From: Lachnospiraceae bacterium
GTDB lineage: Bacteria; Bacillota; Clostridia; Lachnospirales; Lachnospiraceae
Direction: 5' to 3'
DNA length: 58,757 bases
NCBI GenBank assembly: GCA_028696165.1
Contig: JAQVHQ010000018.1
Coordinates: 1-58,757 of the forward strand
Below, in pieces: positions 9,248 to 17,851 of the stretch. The position numbers and the translations under genes were made by a program. Each line of letters opens with the position of its first letter. Within the stretch, counting starts at the first letter, position 1. A model generated the notes under the pieces. The model was not told the origin of the DNA, did not search any database, and was given only the letters and a program-made list of their open reading frames with translations.

Positions 9248-9489
9248 GTTCAGTCTCACAGGATAAGGTGCAGCGAACGATTTTGATTATGGAAAGACTA
9301 TAAGAAAAACAGGCAGCGAAATACCTGAATCAACCACATTCGCACTGTTTGCTGATGCAAACGCTGTTCAGGTGGTTTTGAAACCGGTTTGGTAAACCGA
9401 TTTCATCAGGTGTTTTGCTGCTTGTTTTCTTAAGTCTTTCTCATAATCACAATCTGATGTTCACTGCACCTTATCCTGTGAGGCTGAAC
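9248..9489. repeat. 242-bp imperfect inverted repeat with two internal hairpins
   Basis: The outer arms match closely: the first 30 bases from GTTCAGTCTCACAGG pair with the last 30 (ending CCTGTGAGGCTGAAC) with only two or three mismatches. Pairing continues with small bulges for about 80 bp. The centre folds into two further hairpins. One is AACCAC...GTTTGC-TGAT-GCAAAC...GTGGTT (9332-9377). The other is GAAACCGGTTT-GGT-AAACCGATTTC (9380-9404). The whole is a Y-shaped structure. There is no T-run after it and no ORF of substance. It could be a miniature element, a structured RNA or a double-strand-like 3' end of the transporter mRNA. Confidence 0.8.
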
Positions 9490-9506
9490 TGGTTGTGGCA
9501 GCGCCT

Positions 9507-9736
9507 GGGGCATATATAAAGGAAAAATTAGGTATTGCCTCATTTATCGTGCATATACACGATTTTTTGTTGGCAGTGGGGCAAAGAGAGGCCATTTTCT
9601 AGGTACTTGCCCCGCATAATGGTTGTAGACGAGGCGCTAAGGAATATGTGAGCTATATATGCCCCGGGTATCTGATTACACTTACTGTAAGGCTTGAAAA
9701 TGAGGCATAGAATGAAAAAAGTTTCTTATATGCCTC
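9507..9736. repeat. Array of four 35-bp palindromic elements
   Basis: Four units share the plan GRGGCA/G - about 23 bases - TGCCYC. They lie at 9507-9541, 9578-9613, 9631-9665 and 9702-9736, with spans of 35, 36, 35 and 35 bases. Start-to-start spacing is 71, 53 and 71. The best unit is TGAGGCATA / TATGCCTCA (9701-9737). The first and third units also pair with each other (GGGGCATATATA with TATATATGCCCC, 12 bp). No ORF fits here. Similar arrays lie at 27762 and 46589. Confidence 0.7.
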
Positions 9737-9790
9737 ACAAAAGTTGAGGAACATTTTTGAATAAACCAGGTAATGTTTAAATAATATACT

Positions 9791-9819
9791 TTGACAATCA
9801 AACTAATTTGTGAGATACT
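9791..9819 (+). promoter_or_regulatory. Sigma-A promoter of the marR-like gene
   Basis: A perfect TTGACA (9791-9796), a 17-base spacer and GATACT (9814-9819) lie about 50 bases before the MarR start at 9871. Confidence 0.7.
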
Positions 9820-9870
9820 AGGTATATGGATATTTAAATAGACGATGTTCGTTGGATGGCGGAGGGGTTT

Positions 9871-10314
9871 ATGGATAAAGGATATGATGCGATTCAGGAT
9901 ATATTGGTTAATCTTTTTAATGAGATTATGAATATTGAGGAGAAGGCAATCATTACACCAGAGTTTAAGGATATTACGAATAATGATATGCATATTATTG
10001 ATGCTATAGGGGTGGAGGATGCTAAGAATATGTCTTCTATTGCTAAGATTGTGGGCGTTACGGTGGGAACGCTGACGATTGCCATTAACAGTTTGGTGAA
10101 GAAGCAGTATGCTACCAGAGTCAGGAGTGAGGACGACCGCAGAGTTGTGCTGATTTCATTGACGGCGAAGGGGCGTAAGGCTTATCAGCATCATAAGAAG
10201 TTTCATGAGAAGATGGTCCAGGCTACGGTGGCTGGGTTAAAAGAGGATGAGAAGGAAATCTTAGTGCATTCGCTGCAGAATTTGAGCAAATTTTTTAGGA
10301 ACTATGAGAATTAG
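9871..10314 (+). CDS. MarR-family winged-helix transcriptional regulator
   Basis: Dimeric DNA-binding repressor or activator of 147 residues. The winged helix spans residues about 45-110, with recognition region NMSSIAKIVGVTVGTLTIAINSL and the wing signature VRSEDDRRVVLISLTAKG. GGAGG (9861-9865) supports ATG 9871; ATG 9856 is an alternative. The form MNIEEKAIITPEFKDIT is like fatty-acid-synthesis regulators of the FabT group seen in related clostridia, but no fab genes are near, so the target is unknown. The gene stands alone between non-coding regions. Confidence 0.85.
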   Translation: MDKGYDAIQDILVNLFNEIMNIEEKAIITPEFKDITNNDMHIIDAIGVEDAKNMSSIAKIVGVTVGTLTIAINSLVKKQYATRVRSEDDRRVVLISLTAKGRKAYQHHKKFHEKMVQATVAGLKEDEKEILVHSLQNLSKFFRNYEN

Positions 10315-10421
10315 TCATGGTTCCTTTTTTGCATAGTAAATTGCTTCCTATACAAAAAACGCTTCGCGAAGATTGTACTGCAGCGGAAGTGAAATATGTC
10401 GATAAATTGATCTGCCGAAGA

Positions 10422-10485
10422 CGGAGAATCGTGCAGGCAGGATTCTTTCTTGTGTCTTTTATCCTGCAAGAAGATGGATTCTCCG
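10422..10485. repeat. 64-bp two-tier hairpin
   Basis: CGGAGAATC (10422-10430) pairs perfectly with GATTCTCCG (10477-10485), and inside it GCAGGAT (10437-10443) pairs with ATCCTGC (10461-10467). It lies 108 bases after the MarR stop. There is no T-run, so it is not a standard terminator. A 70-codon frame across it shows no protein features and is not called. Confidence 0.5.
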
Positions 10486-10520
10486 ACGGATTACAGAGAG
10501 GCTTAGATGTGTTATGTCAG
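10481..10520. repeat. Dispersed intergenic repeat, partial copy 2
   Basis: Thirty-eight bases ending TAGATGTGTTATGTCAG match 27992-28029 at 31 of 38 positions by eye. This is a fragment of the dispersed repeat also found at 2465, 27988 and 46470. Confidence 0.55.
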
Positions 10521-10611
10521 AATTGTTAATGGATTTTAGGGATGAGCTGAATAATTGCTAAAAAATAGATGCTTATTGTTAGAATTGTTGTGATAATTAA
10601 CTGTTAATTTC

Positions 10612-10640
10612 TTGACGATACGCCTCATATATGCTACTAT
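10612..10640 (+). promoter_or_regulatory. Promoter of the cobalamin operon
   Basis: TTGACG (10612-10617), 17 bases and TACTAT (10635-10640), with an overlapping TATAAT three bases later. It lies just before the cobalamin riboswitch. Confidence 0.6.
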
Positions 10641-10659
10641 AATTGATGTATAATTCCAT

Positions 10660-10945
10660 ATGTGATTTTAAGTGATTGATCAGGAACTACTTCATGAAAA
10701 CGCACATGAAGTATAACTGTGATATAAGAGGGAATTGGGTGAGAGTCCCAAGCGATCCGGTCACTGTAAATAGGGAGCGATGTACAGGAGTCCATTGTAT
10801 CGAAAGATATGAGAAGGAGTACAAAGCGATGAACTATAAGCCAGGAAACCTGCTTAAAATTAAGGGTGAAGCTTCCGGGAAAAGTTCAGCATTCTACTTT
10901 TTTATAAAGTCAGAGATGTCTACTTCTTGTAAGTAGGCATTTTTT
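10660..10945 (+). promoter_or_regulatory. Cobalamin riboswitch controlling the cbi/cob operon
   Basis: The aptamer shows the family's conserved parts: GATCCGGTCACTGTAA at 10754-10769 and the B12 box AGCCAGGAAACCTGCT at 10839-10854. A Rho-independent terminator follows at 10916-10945. When adenosylcobalamin is plentiful the transcript should stop before cbiD. An 86-codon frame runs through the aptamer and is not a gene. Confidence 0.92.
10916..10945 (+). terminator. Riboswitch expression-platform terminator
   Basis: ATGTCTACTT-CTTGT-AAGTAGGCAT forms a 10-bp stem with one mismatch and is followed by five T. It ends about 95 bases before cbiD. Confidence 0.82.
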
Positions 10946-10986
10946 AATGGAAACCTTCGGTATGAAATTATGCTAGATTAAACGGG

Positions 10987-11026
10987 GACCGGCGGTTCAA
11001 CCTCCACAATTGTGTAGCCGCCGGTC
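10987..11026 (+). other. GC-rich stem-loop in the cbiD leader
   Basis: GACCGGCGG pairs with CCGCCGGTC around a 22-base loop, ending 14 bases before the cbiD ATG and just before its AAGGAAATAG ribosome site. There is no T-run. It lies downstream of the riboswitch terminator, so it would be at the 5' side of the read-through mRNA. It may stabilise the mRNA or tune cbiD translation. Confidence 0.5.
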
Positions 11027-11040
11027 ATTAAGGAAATAGT

Positions 11041-12291
11041 ATGGACAATAAAAAGAGACTGGAAGATTACTACATAGTTAAAGATGGTAAAAAACTATAT
11101 TATGGATATACGACTGGATCATGTGCGGCAGCGGCGTCAAAAGCCGCTGCCTTTATGCTATTTGGACAGCGGGATCTGCCGGGTATTAATTTGATGACGC
11201 CCAAGGGTATATTGCTGGAACTTAAGCTGGAAGAGGTGGAAGTGACGGATACCTATGCAAGCTGTGCTGTTCGCAAATACGCAGGGGATGATCCGGATGC
11301 TACGGATGGAATCCTCATATATGGAAAGGTTTCCTATGCAGATGGAGATGGCATACAGCTCTTCGGTGGAAAAGGTGTGGGCATGGTAACCCAGGAAGGC
11401 CTTGAGCAGGCGGTTGGTGAGCCGGCAATTAACCGTGTTCCAAGGCAGATGATACGGGAGGCAGTACAGGAAGTCTGCGATACATATCAGTATACAAAAG
11501 GGATACGGGTAGAGATTTCTGCTCCACAAGGGGAAGAAATTGCGAAGAAGACATTTAACCCCAGATTGGGAATTAAGGGCGGTATCTCTATCTTAGGTAC
11601 CAGTGGAATCGTAGTTCCCATGAGTGAAGAGGCATTAATAAAAAGTATCGAAATAGAGATGCGGATGCATCGGCAGCAGGGAGAAGAATATCTTCTGGTA
11701 ACACCTGGTAATTATGGCGAGGCTTATCTGAAAGAACATATGAATCTGGACTTTTCTAAGAATATCAAATGCAGCAATTATGTGGGTAAGACGATTGATA
11801 TGGCAGTAAATATGGAGGCAAAAGGAATCCTGTTTGTTTCTCATATTGGAAAGTTTATCAAGGTAGCCGGCGGTATTATGGATACTCATTCGAAAAGTGC
11901 AGACTGCAGGGCAGAATTAATTGCAGCAAGTGCCATTCGTGCCGGTGCTAATTTGGAGACTGTGAAGGCGATATTGAATTCCTTTACTACGGATGAGGCA
12001 TTGTCGATTTTAAAAGATGCAGAGGAAAAGTATTCAGGAGAAAAATATTCAGAAGAAAAATATCCGGAAGAGGGTCTGTATGAAGCAACATTAAAATTGA
12101 TTATGGAGAAAATAGATTTCTATTTAAATCATAGATGTAGCGGGCAGATAAATATCGGTGCTGTAGTTTTTTCTAATACGCATGGGTATCTAGGTCAAAC
12201 AAAAGGTGCAGGTGTACTAATTGAAAAAATGGAAAAAAGAGCGCAAAGAATTGAAATAACGACAAAAAGACAAGATAACAGGTATAAATAA
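11041..12291 (+). CDS. cbiD: Cobalt-precorrin-5B C1-methyltransferase
   Basis: Methylates C1 of cobalt-precorrin-5B with SAM in the anaerobic corrin pathway. The N-terminus has the family mark YGYTTGSCAAAASKAA; TPKGILLELKLEE, NPRLGIKGGISILGTSGIV and SHIGKFIKVAGGIMDTHSK are typical of CbiD. At 416 residues it is longer than usual (about 370) because of a charged insert near residue 330 with repeated EKYSxE units (EEKYSGEKYSEEKYPEE). It is the first gene of the riboswitch-controlled operon, 28 bases before cbiL. Confidence 0.95.
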   Translation: MDNKKRLEDYYIVKDGKKLYYGYTTGSCAAAASKAAAFMLFGQRDLPGINLMTPKGILLELKLEEVEVTDTYASCAVRKYAGDDPDATDGILIYGKVSYADGDGIQLFGGKGVGMVTQEGLEQAVGEPAINRVPRQMIREAVQEVCDTYQYTKGIRVEISAPQGEEIAKKTFNPRLGIKGGISILGTSGIVVPMSEEALIKSIEIEMRMHRQQGEEYLLVTPGNYGEAYLKEHMNLDFSKNIKCSNYVGKTIDMAVNMEAKGILFVSHIGKFIKVAGGIMDTHSKSADCRAELIAASAIRAGANLETVKAILNSFTTDEALSILKDAEEKYSGEKYSEEKYPEEGLYEATLKLIMEKIDFYLNHRCSGQINIGAVVFSNTHGYLGQTKGAGVLIEKMEKRAQRIEITTKRQDNRYK

Positions 12292-12318
12292 AGACATCAG
12301 AAAATGGAGGATTAGAAA

Positions 12319-13005
12319 ATGGCTGGCAAGTTATATGGAATCGGTGTTGGACCGGGAGACCCGGAATTGCTTACATTAAAAGCATTAAGAACGATTAAGG
12401 AAAGTGATGTGATTGCTGTACCTCAGGAGGGTGGAACTTCCAGTGTAGCATATCAGATTGTGCTGCCTGTTTGCCCGGAAATAGCAGAAAAGGAATTACT
12501 GGCTCTTCCTATGCCTATGACTAAGGATAAGGAATTATTGGAAAAGAGCCACAATGAAGGAACACGTATGGTAGAAGAATGTTTGGATCAGGGAAAACAG
12601 GTGGCTTTTCTGACACTGGGAGATCCGACCGTTTATTCTACCTATCTTTATGTACACAAACGTGTAGAGGCAGATGGGTATGATACAGAAATCTTAAGTG
12701 GAATCACTTCTTTCTGTGCAGTAGCTGCCAGATTAAATATGGGACTTGTGGAAAAGGCAGAAGAACTTCATGTGATTCCGGCTTCTTATCAGATTGAAGA
12801 AGCCCTTGAACTTCCTGGAACGAAGGTTCTTATGAAGGCCGGGAAGAAGATGAAAGACGTAAAAGAGGTATTAAGAAGAAAATCCGTGGAAGTAGAGATG
12901 ATTGAAAATTGTGGTATGGAAAATGAAAGAATCTATCACAATCTGGAAGAAATTCCGGAACAGAGCAGCTATTATTCACTGATTATTATAAAGGAGAAAA
13001 ACTAA
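12319..13005 (+). CDS. cbiL: Cobalt-factor II (precorrin-2) C20-methyltransferase
   Basis: SAM-dependent tetrapyrrole methylase of 228 residues that adds the C20 methyl group to cobalt-factor II. The start GIGVGPGDPELLTLKALRTI and the block LTLGDPTVYSTYLYVHKRV are characteristic of CbiL/CobI. GGAGG lies 9 bases before the ATG. The stop is one base before cbiF, so the two are translated together. Confidence 0.93.
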   Translation: MAGKLYGIGVGPGDPELLTLKALRTIKESDVIAVPQEGGTSSVAYQIVLPVCPEIAEKELLALPMPMTKDKELLEKSHNEGTRMVEECLDQGKQVAFLTLGDPTVYSTYLYVHKRVEADGYDTEILSGITSFCAVAARLNMGLVEKAEELHVIPASYQIEEALELPGTKVLMKAGKKMKDVKEVLRRKSVEVEMIENCGMENERIYHNLEEIPEQSSYYSLIIIKEKN

Positions 13006-13006
13006 T

Positions 13007-13765
13007 ATGATACATTTTGTTGGAGCAGGTTCCGGAGCACCGGATTTAATTACTATACGAGGTCAGAAATTCTTGCAGCAGGCAGACGTGATTATTTATG
13101 CGGGCTCGCTGGTAAATCCTCAGCTTTTGGATTATGCAAAGGAAGGCTGTGAAATCTATAACAGTGCGAAGATGACACTGGAGGAAGTGCTGGATGTGAT
13201 GTATAAAGCAGAGGATGAAGGAAAGATGACTGTCCGTCTTCATACCGGAGATCCTTGTCTCTATGGTGCTATTCGTGAACAGATGGATGTGTTGGATGAG
13301 AAGAAAATAGAATATGATTATTGCCCGGGAGTTAGTTCTTTCTGTGGCGCGGCCTCTGCATTGAATGTGGAATATACGCTTCCGGATGTATCCCAGAGTG
13401 TGATTATTACAAGAATGGCAGGAAGAACTCCGGTTCCGTCAAAGGAGAGTATTGAATCCTTTGCCAGTCATCAGGCTACTATGGTGGTATTCTTAAGTAC
13501 AGGAATGCTGGAAGAATTAAGCCAGAGACTGATTGCAGGCGGTTATACTGCAGATACGCCGGCAGCTATTGTCTACAAGGCAACCTGGGAGGATGAGAAG
13601 ACTTTCGTATGTACAGTAGGTACTTTAGCACAGACTGCTAAGGAAAATCAGATTACCAAGACTGCATTGATGGTAATTGGTGATGTGGTGGCTCACAGTC
13701 ATTATAATCGTTCGGAATTGTATAATCCGGCATTTACCACTGAATTTAGAGAGGCCTCACTATAA
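13007..13765 (+). CDS. cbiF: Cobalt-precorrin-4 C11-methyltransferase
   Basis: SAM-dependent methylase of 252 residues acting at C11 of cobalt-precorrin-4. Typical features are the start IHFVGAGSGAPDLITIRGQ, the RLHTGDPCLYGAIREQMD substrate loop and the region PEXE-like VEYTLPDVSQSVIITRMAGRTPVP. It has a good AAGGAG site inside the end of cbiL. A 141-base gap separates it from cbiG. Confidence 0.94.
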   Translation: MIHFVGAGSGAPDLITIRGQKFLQQADVIIYAGSLVNPQLLDYAKEGCEIYNSAKMTLEEVLDVMYKAEDEGKMTVRLHTGDPCLYGAIREQMDVLDEKKIEYDYCPGVSSFCGAASALNVEYTLPDVSQSVIITRMAGRTPVPSKESIESFASHQATMVVFLSTGMLEELSQRLIAGGYTADTPAAIVYKATWEDEKTFVCTVGTLAQTAKENQITKTALMVIGDVVAHSHYNRSELYNPAFTTEFREASL

Positions 13766-13805
13766 TTGGTGTAAGATAGCATGATATGGCTGCATTAAGT
13801 CAGAC

Positions 13806-13840
13806 CAGGTACTTAACAAGTGTCACAGGCAGCTGACAAT
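13806..13840. repeat. Possible fragment of the dispersed repeat inside the cob operon
   Basis: The stretch TTAACAAGTGTCACAGGC in the cbiF-cbiG gap matches TTAACAAGTGACACCGGC of the 27988 copy and TTAACAAGTAACACAGGC of the 46470 copy. Only about 20 bases are similar, so this may be a remnant or chance. Confidence 0.35.
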
Positions 13841-13906
13841 CAGGTGCGGTATTAGTCATATATGCGTTGAACCAGACATTAACAAATGAAATCTGGGGGT
13901 GGAAGA

Positions 13907-15019
13907 ATGAAAATTGGAATCATAAGTTTTACAAATTCAGGGTGTGCAATTGGAAATGAATTGAGAAAAAATCTCTTGAAAAGTGAACATCAGGTGTGGA
14001 CTTACACGAAGAGCAAATTTGTGCAGAATCCAAATACAATCGTATTGGAAGAATCACTGCAGGATTGGACACGACGAATGTTTGCAGATGCGGATGCCGT
14101 TATCTTTATCGGCGCATGTGGAATTGCAGTAAGGAGTATCGCTCCTTTTGTAAAGGATAAGAAACTCGACCCGGCAGTATTAGTGATTGACGAAAAGGGA
14201 ACATTTTGTATTTCTCTGCTTTCCGGACATATAGGCGGAGCAAATGAACTATGCCGGGAGGTCAGCATTTATCTGGATGCGGTTCCGGTAATTACTACGG
14301 CTACGGATATTAATGACAAATTTGCTGTAGATGTATTTGCAGTTAAGAATGATTTGTATATCTCTAATATGACTTATGCAAAAGAAGTTGCAGCCAGATT
14401 AGTTGCGGGAAAGAAAGTGTTATGTAAACTAGAAAAACCGGGAGCTTTGCCAGTCGCCGAGAGGCAGAAGCTGGAAAAGGAAGGCGTATGTTTCCTTGAT
14501 TTTCGTCAGGAGTCGGCGGAAATGCCAAAGAATATAACCGATGACCAGCCGGATTTGGGACTGGGTATCTATGTGGGCATCAAGCGAAGAGAGAAACCAT
14601 TTACCCATACGCTTTACCTGACGCCTAAGGTGGTTACCGTGGGCTTAGGATGTCGTCGGGGAACTAAGGTGGAAGCTATTCAGGAGTTTATGGAGCAGGT
14701 GATTTTAGCCAAAGGAATTTCTTTTCATTCTATTAAACAGGTAGCTACGATAGATTTGAAGAAGAATGAAAAAGGCTTGTTAGAATATTGTGAACGTTAT
14801 AAGCTGCCATTGCAGACTTATGATGCGGAGAGTTTAAAGCAGGTAAAGGGTGAATTTACCCCTTCGGATTTCGTATCTTCGATTACAGGTGTAGACAATG
14901 TGTGTGAACGAAGTGCGGTACTGGGAAGTAACAATGGGACATTAATATTAAAGAAAACAGCAGCAAACGGAATGACTGTGGCGCTGGCTGTAGAAGAATG
15001 GAGCTTACGATATGAATAA
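13907..15019 (+). CDS. cbiG: Cobalt-precorrin-5A hydrolase
   Basis: Opens the delta-lactone of cobalt-precorrin-5A and releases the two-carbon fragment as acetaldehyde. The N-terminal domain has GACGIAVRSIAPFVKDKKLDP and LLSGHIGGANELCREV. The C-terminal domain (about residues 245-370) has VGLGCRRGTKVEAI and the end STDxVSSITGVDNVCERSA. ATG 13907 is chosen because of the GGGGGTGG just upstream; the frame opens at 13886. Length 370 residues. It overlaps cbiH by 8 bases. Confidence 0.93.
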   Translation: MKIGIISFTNSGCAIGNELRKNLLKSEHQVWTYTKSKFVQNPNTIVLEESLQDWTRRMFADADAVIFIGACGIAVRSIAPFVKDKKLDPAVLVIDEKGTFCISLLSGHIGGANELCREVSIYLDAVPVITTATDINDKFAVDVFAVKNDLYISNMTYAKEVAARLVAGKKVLCKLEKPGALPVAERQKLEKEGVCFLDFRQESAEMPKNITDDQPDLGLGIYVGIKRREKPFTHTLYLTPKVVTVGLGCRRGTKVEAIQEFMEQVILAKGISFHSIKQVATIDLKKNEKGLLEYCERYKLPLQTYDAESLKQVKGEFTPSDFVSSITGVDNVCERSAVLGSNNGTLILKKTAANGMTVALAVEEWSLRYE

Positions 15020-15743
15020 AGTATATGTTATAGGAATTGGACCGGGAGAATATGAGCAGATGACAATTAAAGCTGCGAATGCATTACAGAGCAGCGATGT
15101 GATTATCGGATATACGGTGTATGTGGATTTGGTGAAAAATCATTTCCCAGGTAAGGAATTTATGACAACCCCTATGAAAAAAGAGGTGGATCGTTGTGTG
15201 ATGGCCTTTGAGGAAGCTCAAAAGGGCAAAGTGGTTTCCATGATCTGCAGCGGCGATGCCGGTGTGTATGGCATGGCGGGGCTTATGTATGAAGTGGGTG
15301 AGAGATTTGAAGACGTGGAACTGGAGATTATTCCAGGAGTTACAGCAGCAACTGGCGGGGCAGCCGTATTAGGTGCGCCTTTGATTCATGATTTCTGTCT
15401 GATTAGTCTGAGTGATCTGATGACTCCATGGGAGAAAATCGAAACTCGTCTGTTGGAAGCATCAAAAGCAGATTTCGTTATCTGTTTGTATAACCCTTCC
15501 AGCAAAAAGCGTCATGATTATCTGCAGAAAGCATGTGATTTGATGATGACTTATAAGTCGGAAGATACGGTCTGCGGTATTGTGGGTAACATTGGTCGTG
15601 ATGGGGAAGCAGAACGTCTGATGACATTAAAAGAACTTCGTGATACACAGGTAGATATGTTTACCACAGTATTTATCGGAAATTCGCAGACAAAGAACTT
15701 AAATGGAAAAATGGTAACTCCAAGAGGATACAAGGTGGACTAA
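15012..15743 (+). CDS. cbiH: Cobalt-precorrin-3B C17-methyltransferase
   Basis: SAM-dependent ring-contraction methylase of 243 residues acting on C17. Typical marks are VYVIGIGPGEYEQMTIKAANAL, GYTVYVDLV, ICSGDAGVYGMAGLMYEV, and the C-terminal SSKKRHDYLQKA. It starts inside the end of cbiG and ends two bases before the next gene, which suggests translational coupling. Confidence 0.94.
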   Translation: MNKVYVIGIGPGEYEQMTIKAANALQSSDVIIGYTVYVDLVKNHFPGKEFMTTPMKKEVDRCVMAFEEAQKGKVVSMICSGDAGVYGMAGLMYEVGERFEDVELEIIPGVTAATGGAAVLGAPLIHDFCLISLSDLMTPWEKIETRLLEASKADFVICLYNPSSKKRHDYLQKACDLMMTYKSEDTVCGIVGNIGRDGEAERLMTLKELRDTQVDMFTTVFIGNSQTKNLNGKMVTPRGYKVD

Positions 15744-15744
15744 T

Positions 15745-17733
15745 ATGAGTAAAACAGCAGTCATATTCGCAGGAACAACAGAAGGAAGACAGATCGCAGA
15801 GCAGCTGGCCCGGGCGGGTGTGCAGACAGAAGTCTGTGTGGCGACGGAATATGGTGCCGGTTTGCTGGAAGCTTTGCCAACCCTTCATGTACAGGCAAGA
15901 CGCATGAAGACAGAAGAGATGGCTGAATTTTTCCGGGAGAAGAAACCGGAACTGGTAATTGATGCAACCCATCCATATGCTTCTCTTGTCACAGAGAATA
16001 TTAAGGAGGCCTGCAATGTAAGCGGGTATCCTTATCTTCGTATGCAGAGAGCCAGTTCACAAAACGCAGGAGCTTCTTTAAAGGAACGGAATGTGATTTA
16101 TGTGCAGTCAGTAAAGGAAGCTGTAGAGTATCTGGAGAATACCAGAGGGAATGTACTTCTTACGACTGGAAGCAAGGAATTGGCCGGATTTACGGCGTTG
16201 ACAGACTATGAAGAACGCCTTTATGCAAGAGTATTGTCTTTACCGAAAGTTGTGGCAGATTGTGATGCTTTGGGATTTCGAGGGAAACATCTTATCTGTA
16301 TGCAGGGACCATTTTCACTGGAAATGAATCTGGCTATGATGCAGCAGATTCATGCAGAGTATATGGTGACAAAAGAGTCAGGCCATGCAGGCGGATTTGA
16401 AGAAAAATATGAGGCGGCAATGGCGCTTGATAAAACACTTATCATAATAGGCAGACCGGCACAATGTGAGGGTATGACTTATGAAGAGTGTATGCATAAA
16501 CTTGAGGAAGTGTTCACCCTTCAGGTCAGACCGGAGATTTCACTGGTGGGAATTGGCATGGGAAACAGTATGTCGAGGACCGGAGAAGCTAATCTGGCAT
16601 TTGCGAAAGCGCAGCTGATTATCGGTGCCCGCCGGATGGTGGACAGTATTATTCAAAGTGGACAGGATGCCTATCATGCATATGATGCTAAGGAAATCGC
16701 AGCTTATATCAAGGAACATCCACAGTACACCCGGATTGCAATCGCGTTATCGGGAGATGTGGGATTCTACAGCGGAGCAAAGAAACTTTTGAAGGAATTA
16801 GACGGGGAGGTTACAGTAATCCCTGGTATTTCTTCTTTGCCATACTTTTGTGCAAAGTTAAAGACGAGCTGGGATGATGTGAAAGTGGCCAGCATTCATG
16901 GAAAACAGGATCAGGTCATTGGCATGATTCAGAAATACGAGAAGGTCTTCGTGCTGGCTGGCACAAAAGATGGAGCAGGTAATATATGCAGTAAACTGGT
17001 TTCTTATGGACTGGGTCATGTTCAAGTGGACATAGGAGAACAATTATCCTATAAGGGAGAAAAAATCTCAAAAGGCACAGCGAAAGAGTTTCAGGGGATA
17101 GAGACAGATGCCTTGAGTGTCCTGCTATTTGAGAATCCGATGGCTAAGAATGCAGTGGTGACACATGGTATACCGGACGAGGATTTCTTAAGGGACAAAG
17201 TGCCGATGACAAAAGAGGAAATCAGAAGCATCTCCTTATCTAAGCTTCATTTGACAAAAGATGCTGTTGTATATGATGTGGGAGCTGGTACTGGTTCTGT
17301 GTCCATTGAGATGGCAGCCTGTCTGGAAAATGGAATGGTATATGCCATAGAGAAAAATCCGACAGCTGTTGGGCTGCTAGAGCAGAATAAACGAAAGTTT
17401 GCGGCAGATAATCTGGTATTGATTGAGGGACTTGCGCCGGAAGGACTGGTTGATTTGCCGGCACCTACCCATGCATTTATCGGAGGATCTTCCGGTAATT
17501 TAAAAGAAATATTAAGCGTTCTTTTTGAAAAGAATCCGAAAGTGCGTGTGGTGTTAAATGCCATTACACTGGAGACGATTCAGGAAGCTATGGAATGTCT
17601 GAAAATATTTGATGTAGAGGATGTGGATATCGCAGCTGTGTCAGTGGCAAAGTCCAAGACTCTGGGAAGATATCATATGATGATGGGACAAAATCCTGTG
17701 TATGTTATCTCTTTTACCGGACAATCTATGTGA
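15745..17733 (+). CDS. cbiJET: Trifunctional CbiJ-CbiE-CbiT fusion: precorrin-6A reductase and precorrin-6B/8 methyltransferase/decarboxylase
   Basis: A 662-residue fusion of three steps. Residues 1 to about 255 are cobalt-precorrin-6A reductase (CbiJ/CobK: VIFAGTTEGRQIAEQL, DATHPYASLVTENI, TGSKEL, VTKESGHAGGFEEK). Residues about 260-455 are the C5 methylase CbiE (VGIGMGNSMSRTGEANLAFA, ALSGDVGFYSGAKKL, PGISSLPYF). Residues about 470-660 are the C15 methylase/decarboxylase CbiT (VYDVGAGTGSVSIEMA, EKNPTAVGLLEQNKR, FIGGSSGNLKEI). All three cores appear complete. CbiE-CbiT fusions (CobL) are common; the further fusion to the reductase puts successive pathway steps on one chain. Confidence 0.92.
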   Translation: MSKTAVIFAGTTEGRQIAEQLARAGVQTEVCVATEYGAGLLEALPTLHVQARRMKTEEMAEFFREKKPELVIDATHPYASLVTENIKEACNVSGYPYLRMQRASSQNAGASLKERNVIYVQSVKEAVEYLENTRGNVLLTTGSKELAGFTALTDYEERLYARVLSLPKVVADCDALGFRGKHLICMQGPFSLEMNLAMMQQIHAEYMVTKESGHAGGFEEKYEAAMALDKTLIIIGRPAQCEGMTYEECMHKLEEVFTLQVRPEISLVGIGMGNSMSRTGEANLAFAKAQLIIGARRMVDSIIQSGQDAYHAYDAKEIAAYIKEHPQYTRIAIALSGDVGFYSGAKKLLKELDGEVTVIPGISSLPYFCAKLKTSWDDVKVASIHGKQDQVIGMIQKYEKVFVLAGTKDGAGNICSKLVSYGLGHVQVDIGEQLSYKGEKISKGTAKEFQGIETDALSVLLFENPMAKNAVVTHGIPDEDFLRDKVPMTKEEIRSISLSKLHLTKDAVVYDVGAGTGSVSIEMAACLENGMVYAIEKNPTAVGLLEQNKRKFAADNLVLIEGLAPEGLVDLPAPTHAFIGGSSGNLKEILSVLFEKNPKVRVVLNAITLETIQEAMECLKIFDVEDVDIAAVSVAKSKTLGRYHMMMGQNPVYVISFTGQSM

Positions 17734-17760
17734 ACTTAATTGCTTCATTAAAAATCTTTC

Positions 17761-17791
17761 GGGATTTTATCTTTTTTCAAGATAAAACCCC
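17761..17791 (+). other. Intercistronic stem-loop before cbiA
   Basis: GGGATTTTATCTT pairs with AAGATAAAACCCC in the 118-base cbiJET-cbiA gap (one unpaired position). There is no T-run, so it is more likely an mRNA processing or stability element than a terminator. Confidence 0.45.
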
Positions 17792-17851
17792 AGACAGAGT
17801 TGAAGCTTTTTGGATAAAAGATATAGTTAATCAGAAGTTGAGGGACAGCAG

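Noticed and set aside
10317-10529. 70-residue ORF after marR
   Set aside because: It runs through a large hairpin and a dispersed-repeat fragment, has no ribosome site and no recognisable composition.
10618-10634. CGCCTCATATATGC as an eleventh palindrome unit
   Set aside because: It resembles one arm of the family but has no partner arm and lies within the spacer of the cob promoter, so it is likely chance.
10676-10936. 86-residue ORF
   Set aside because: It lies entirely within the cobalamin riboswitch and its terminator and has no protein-like features.
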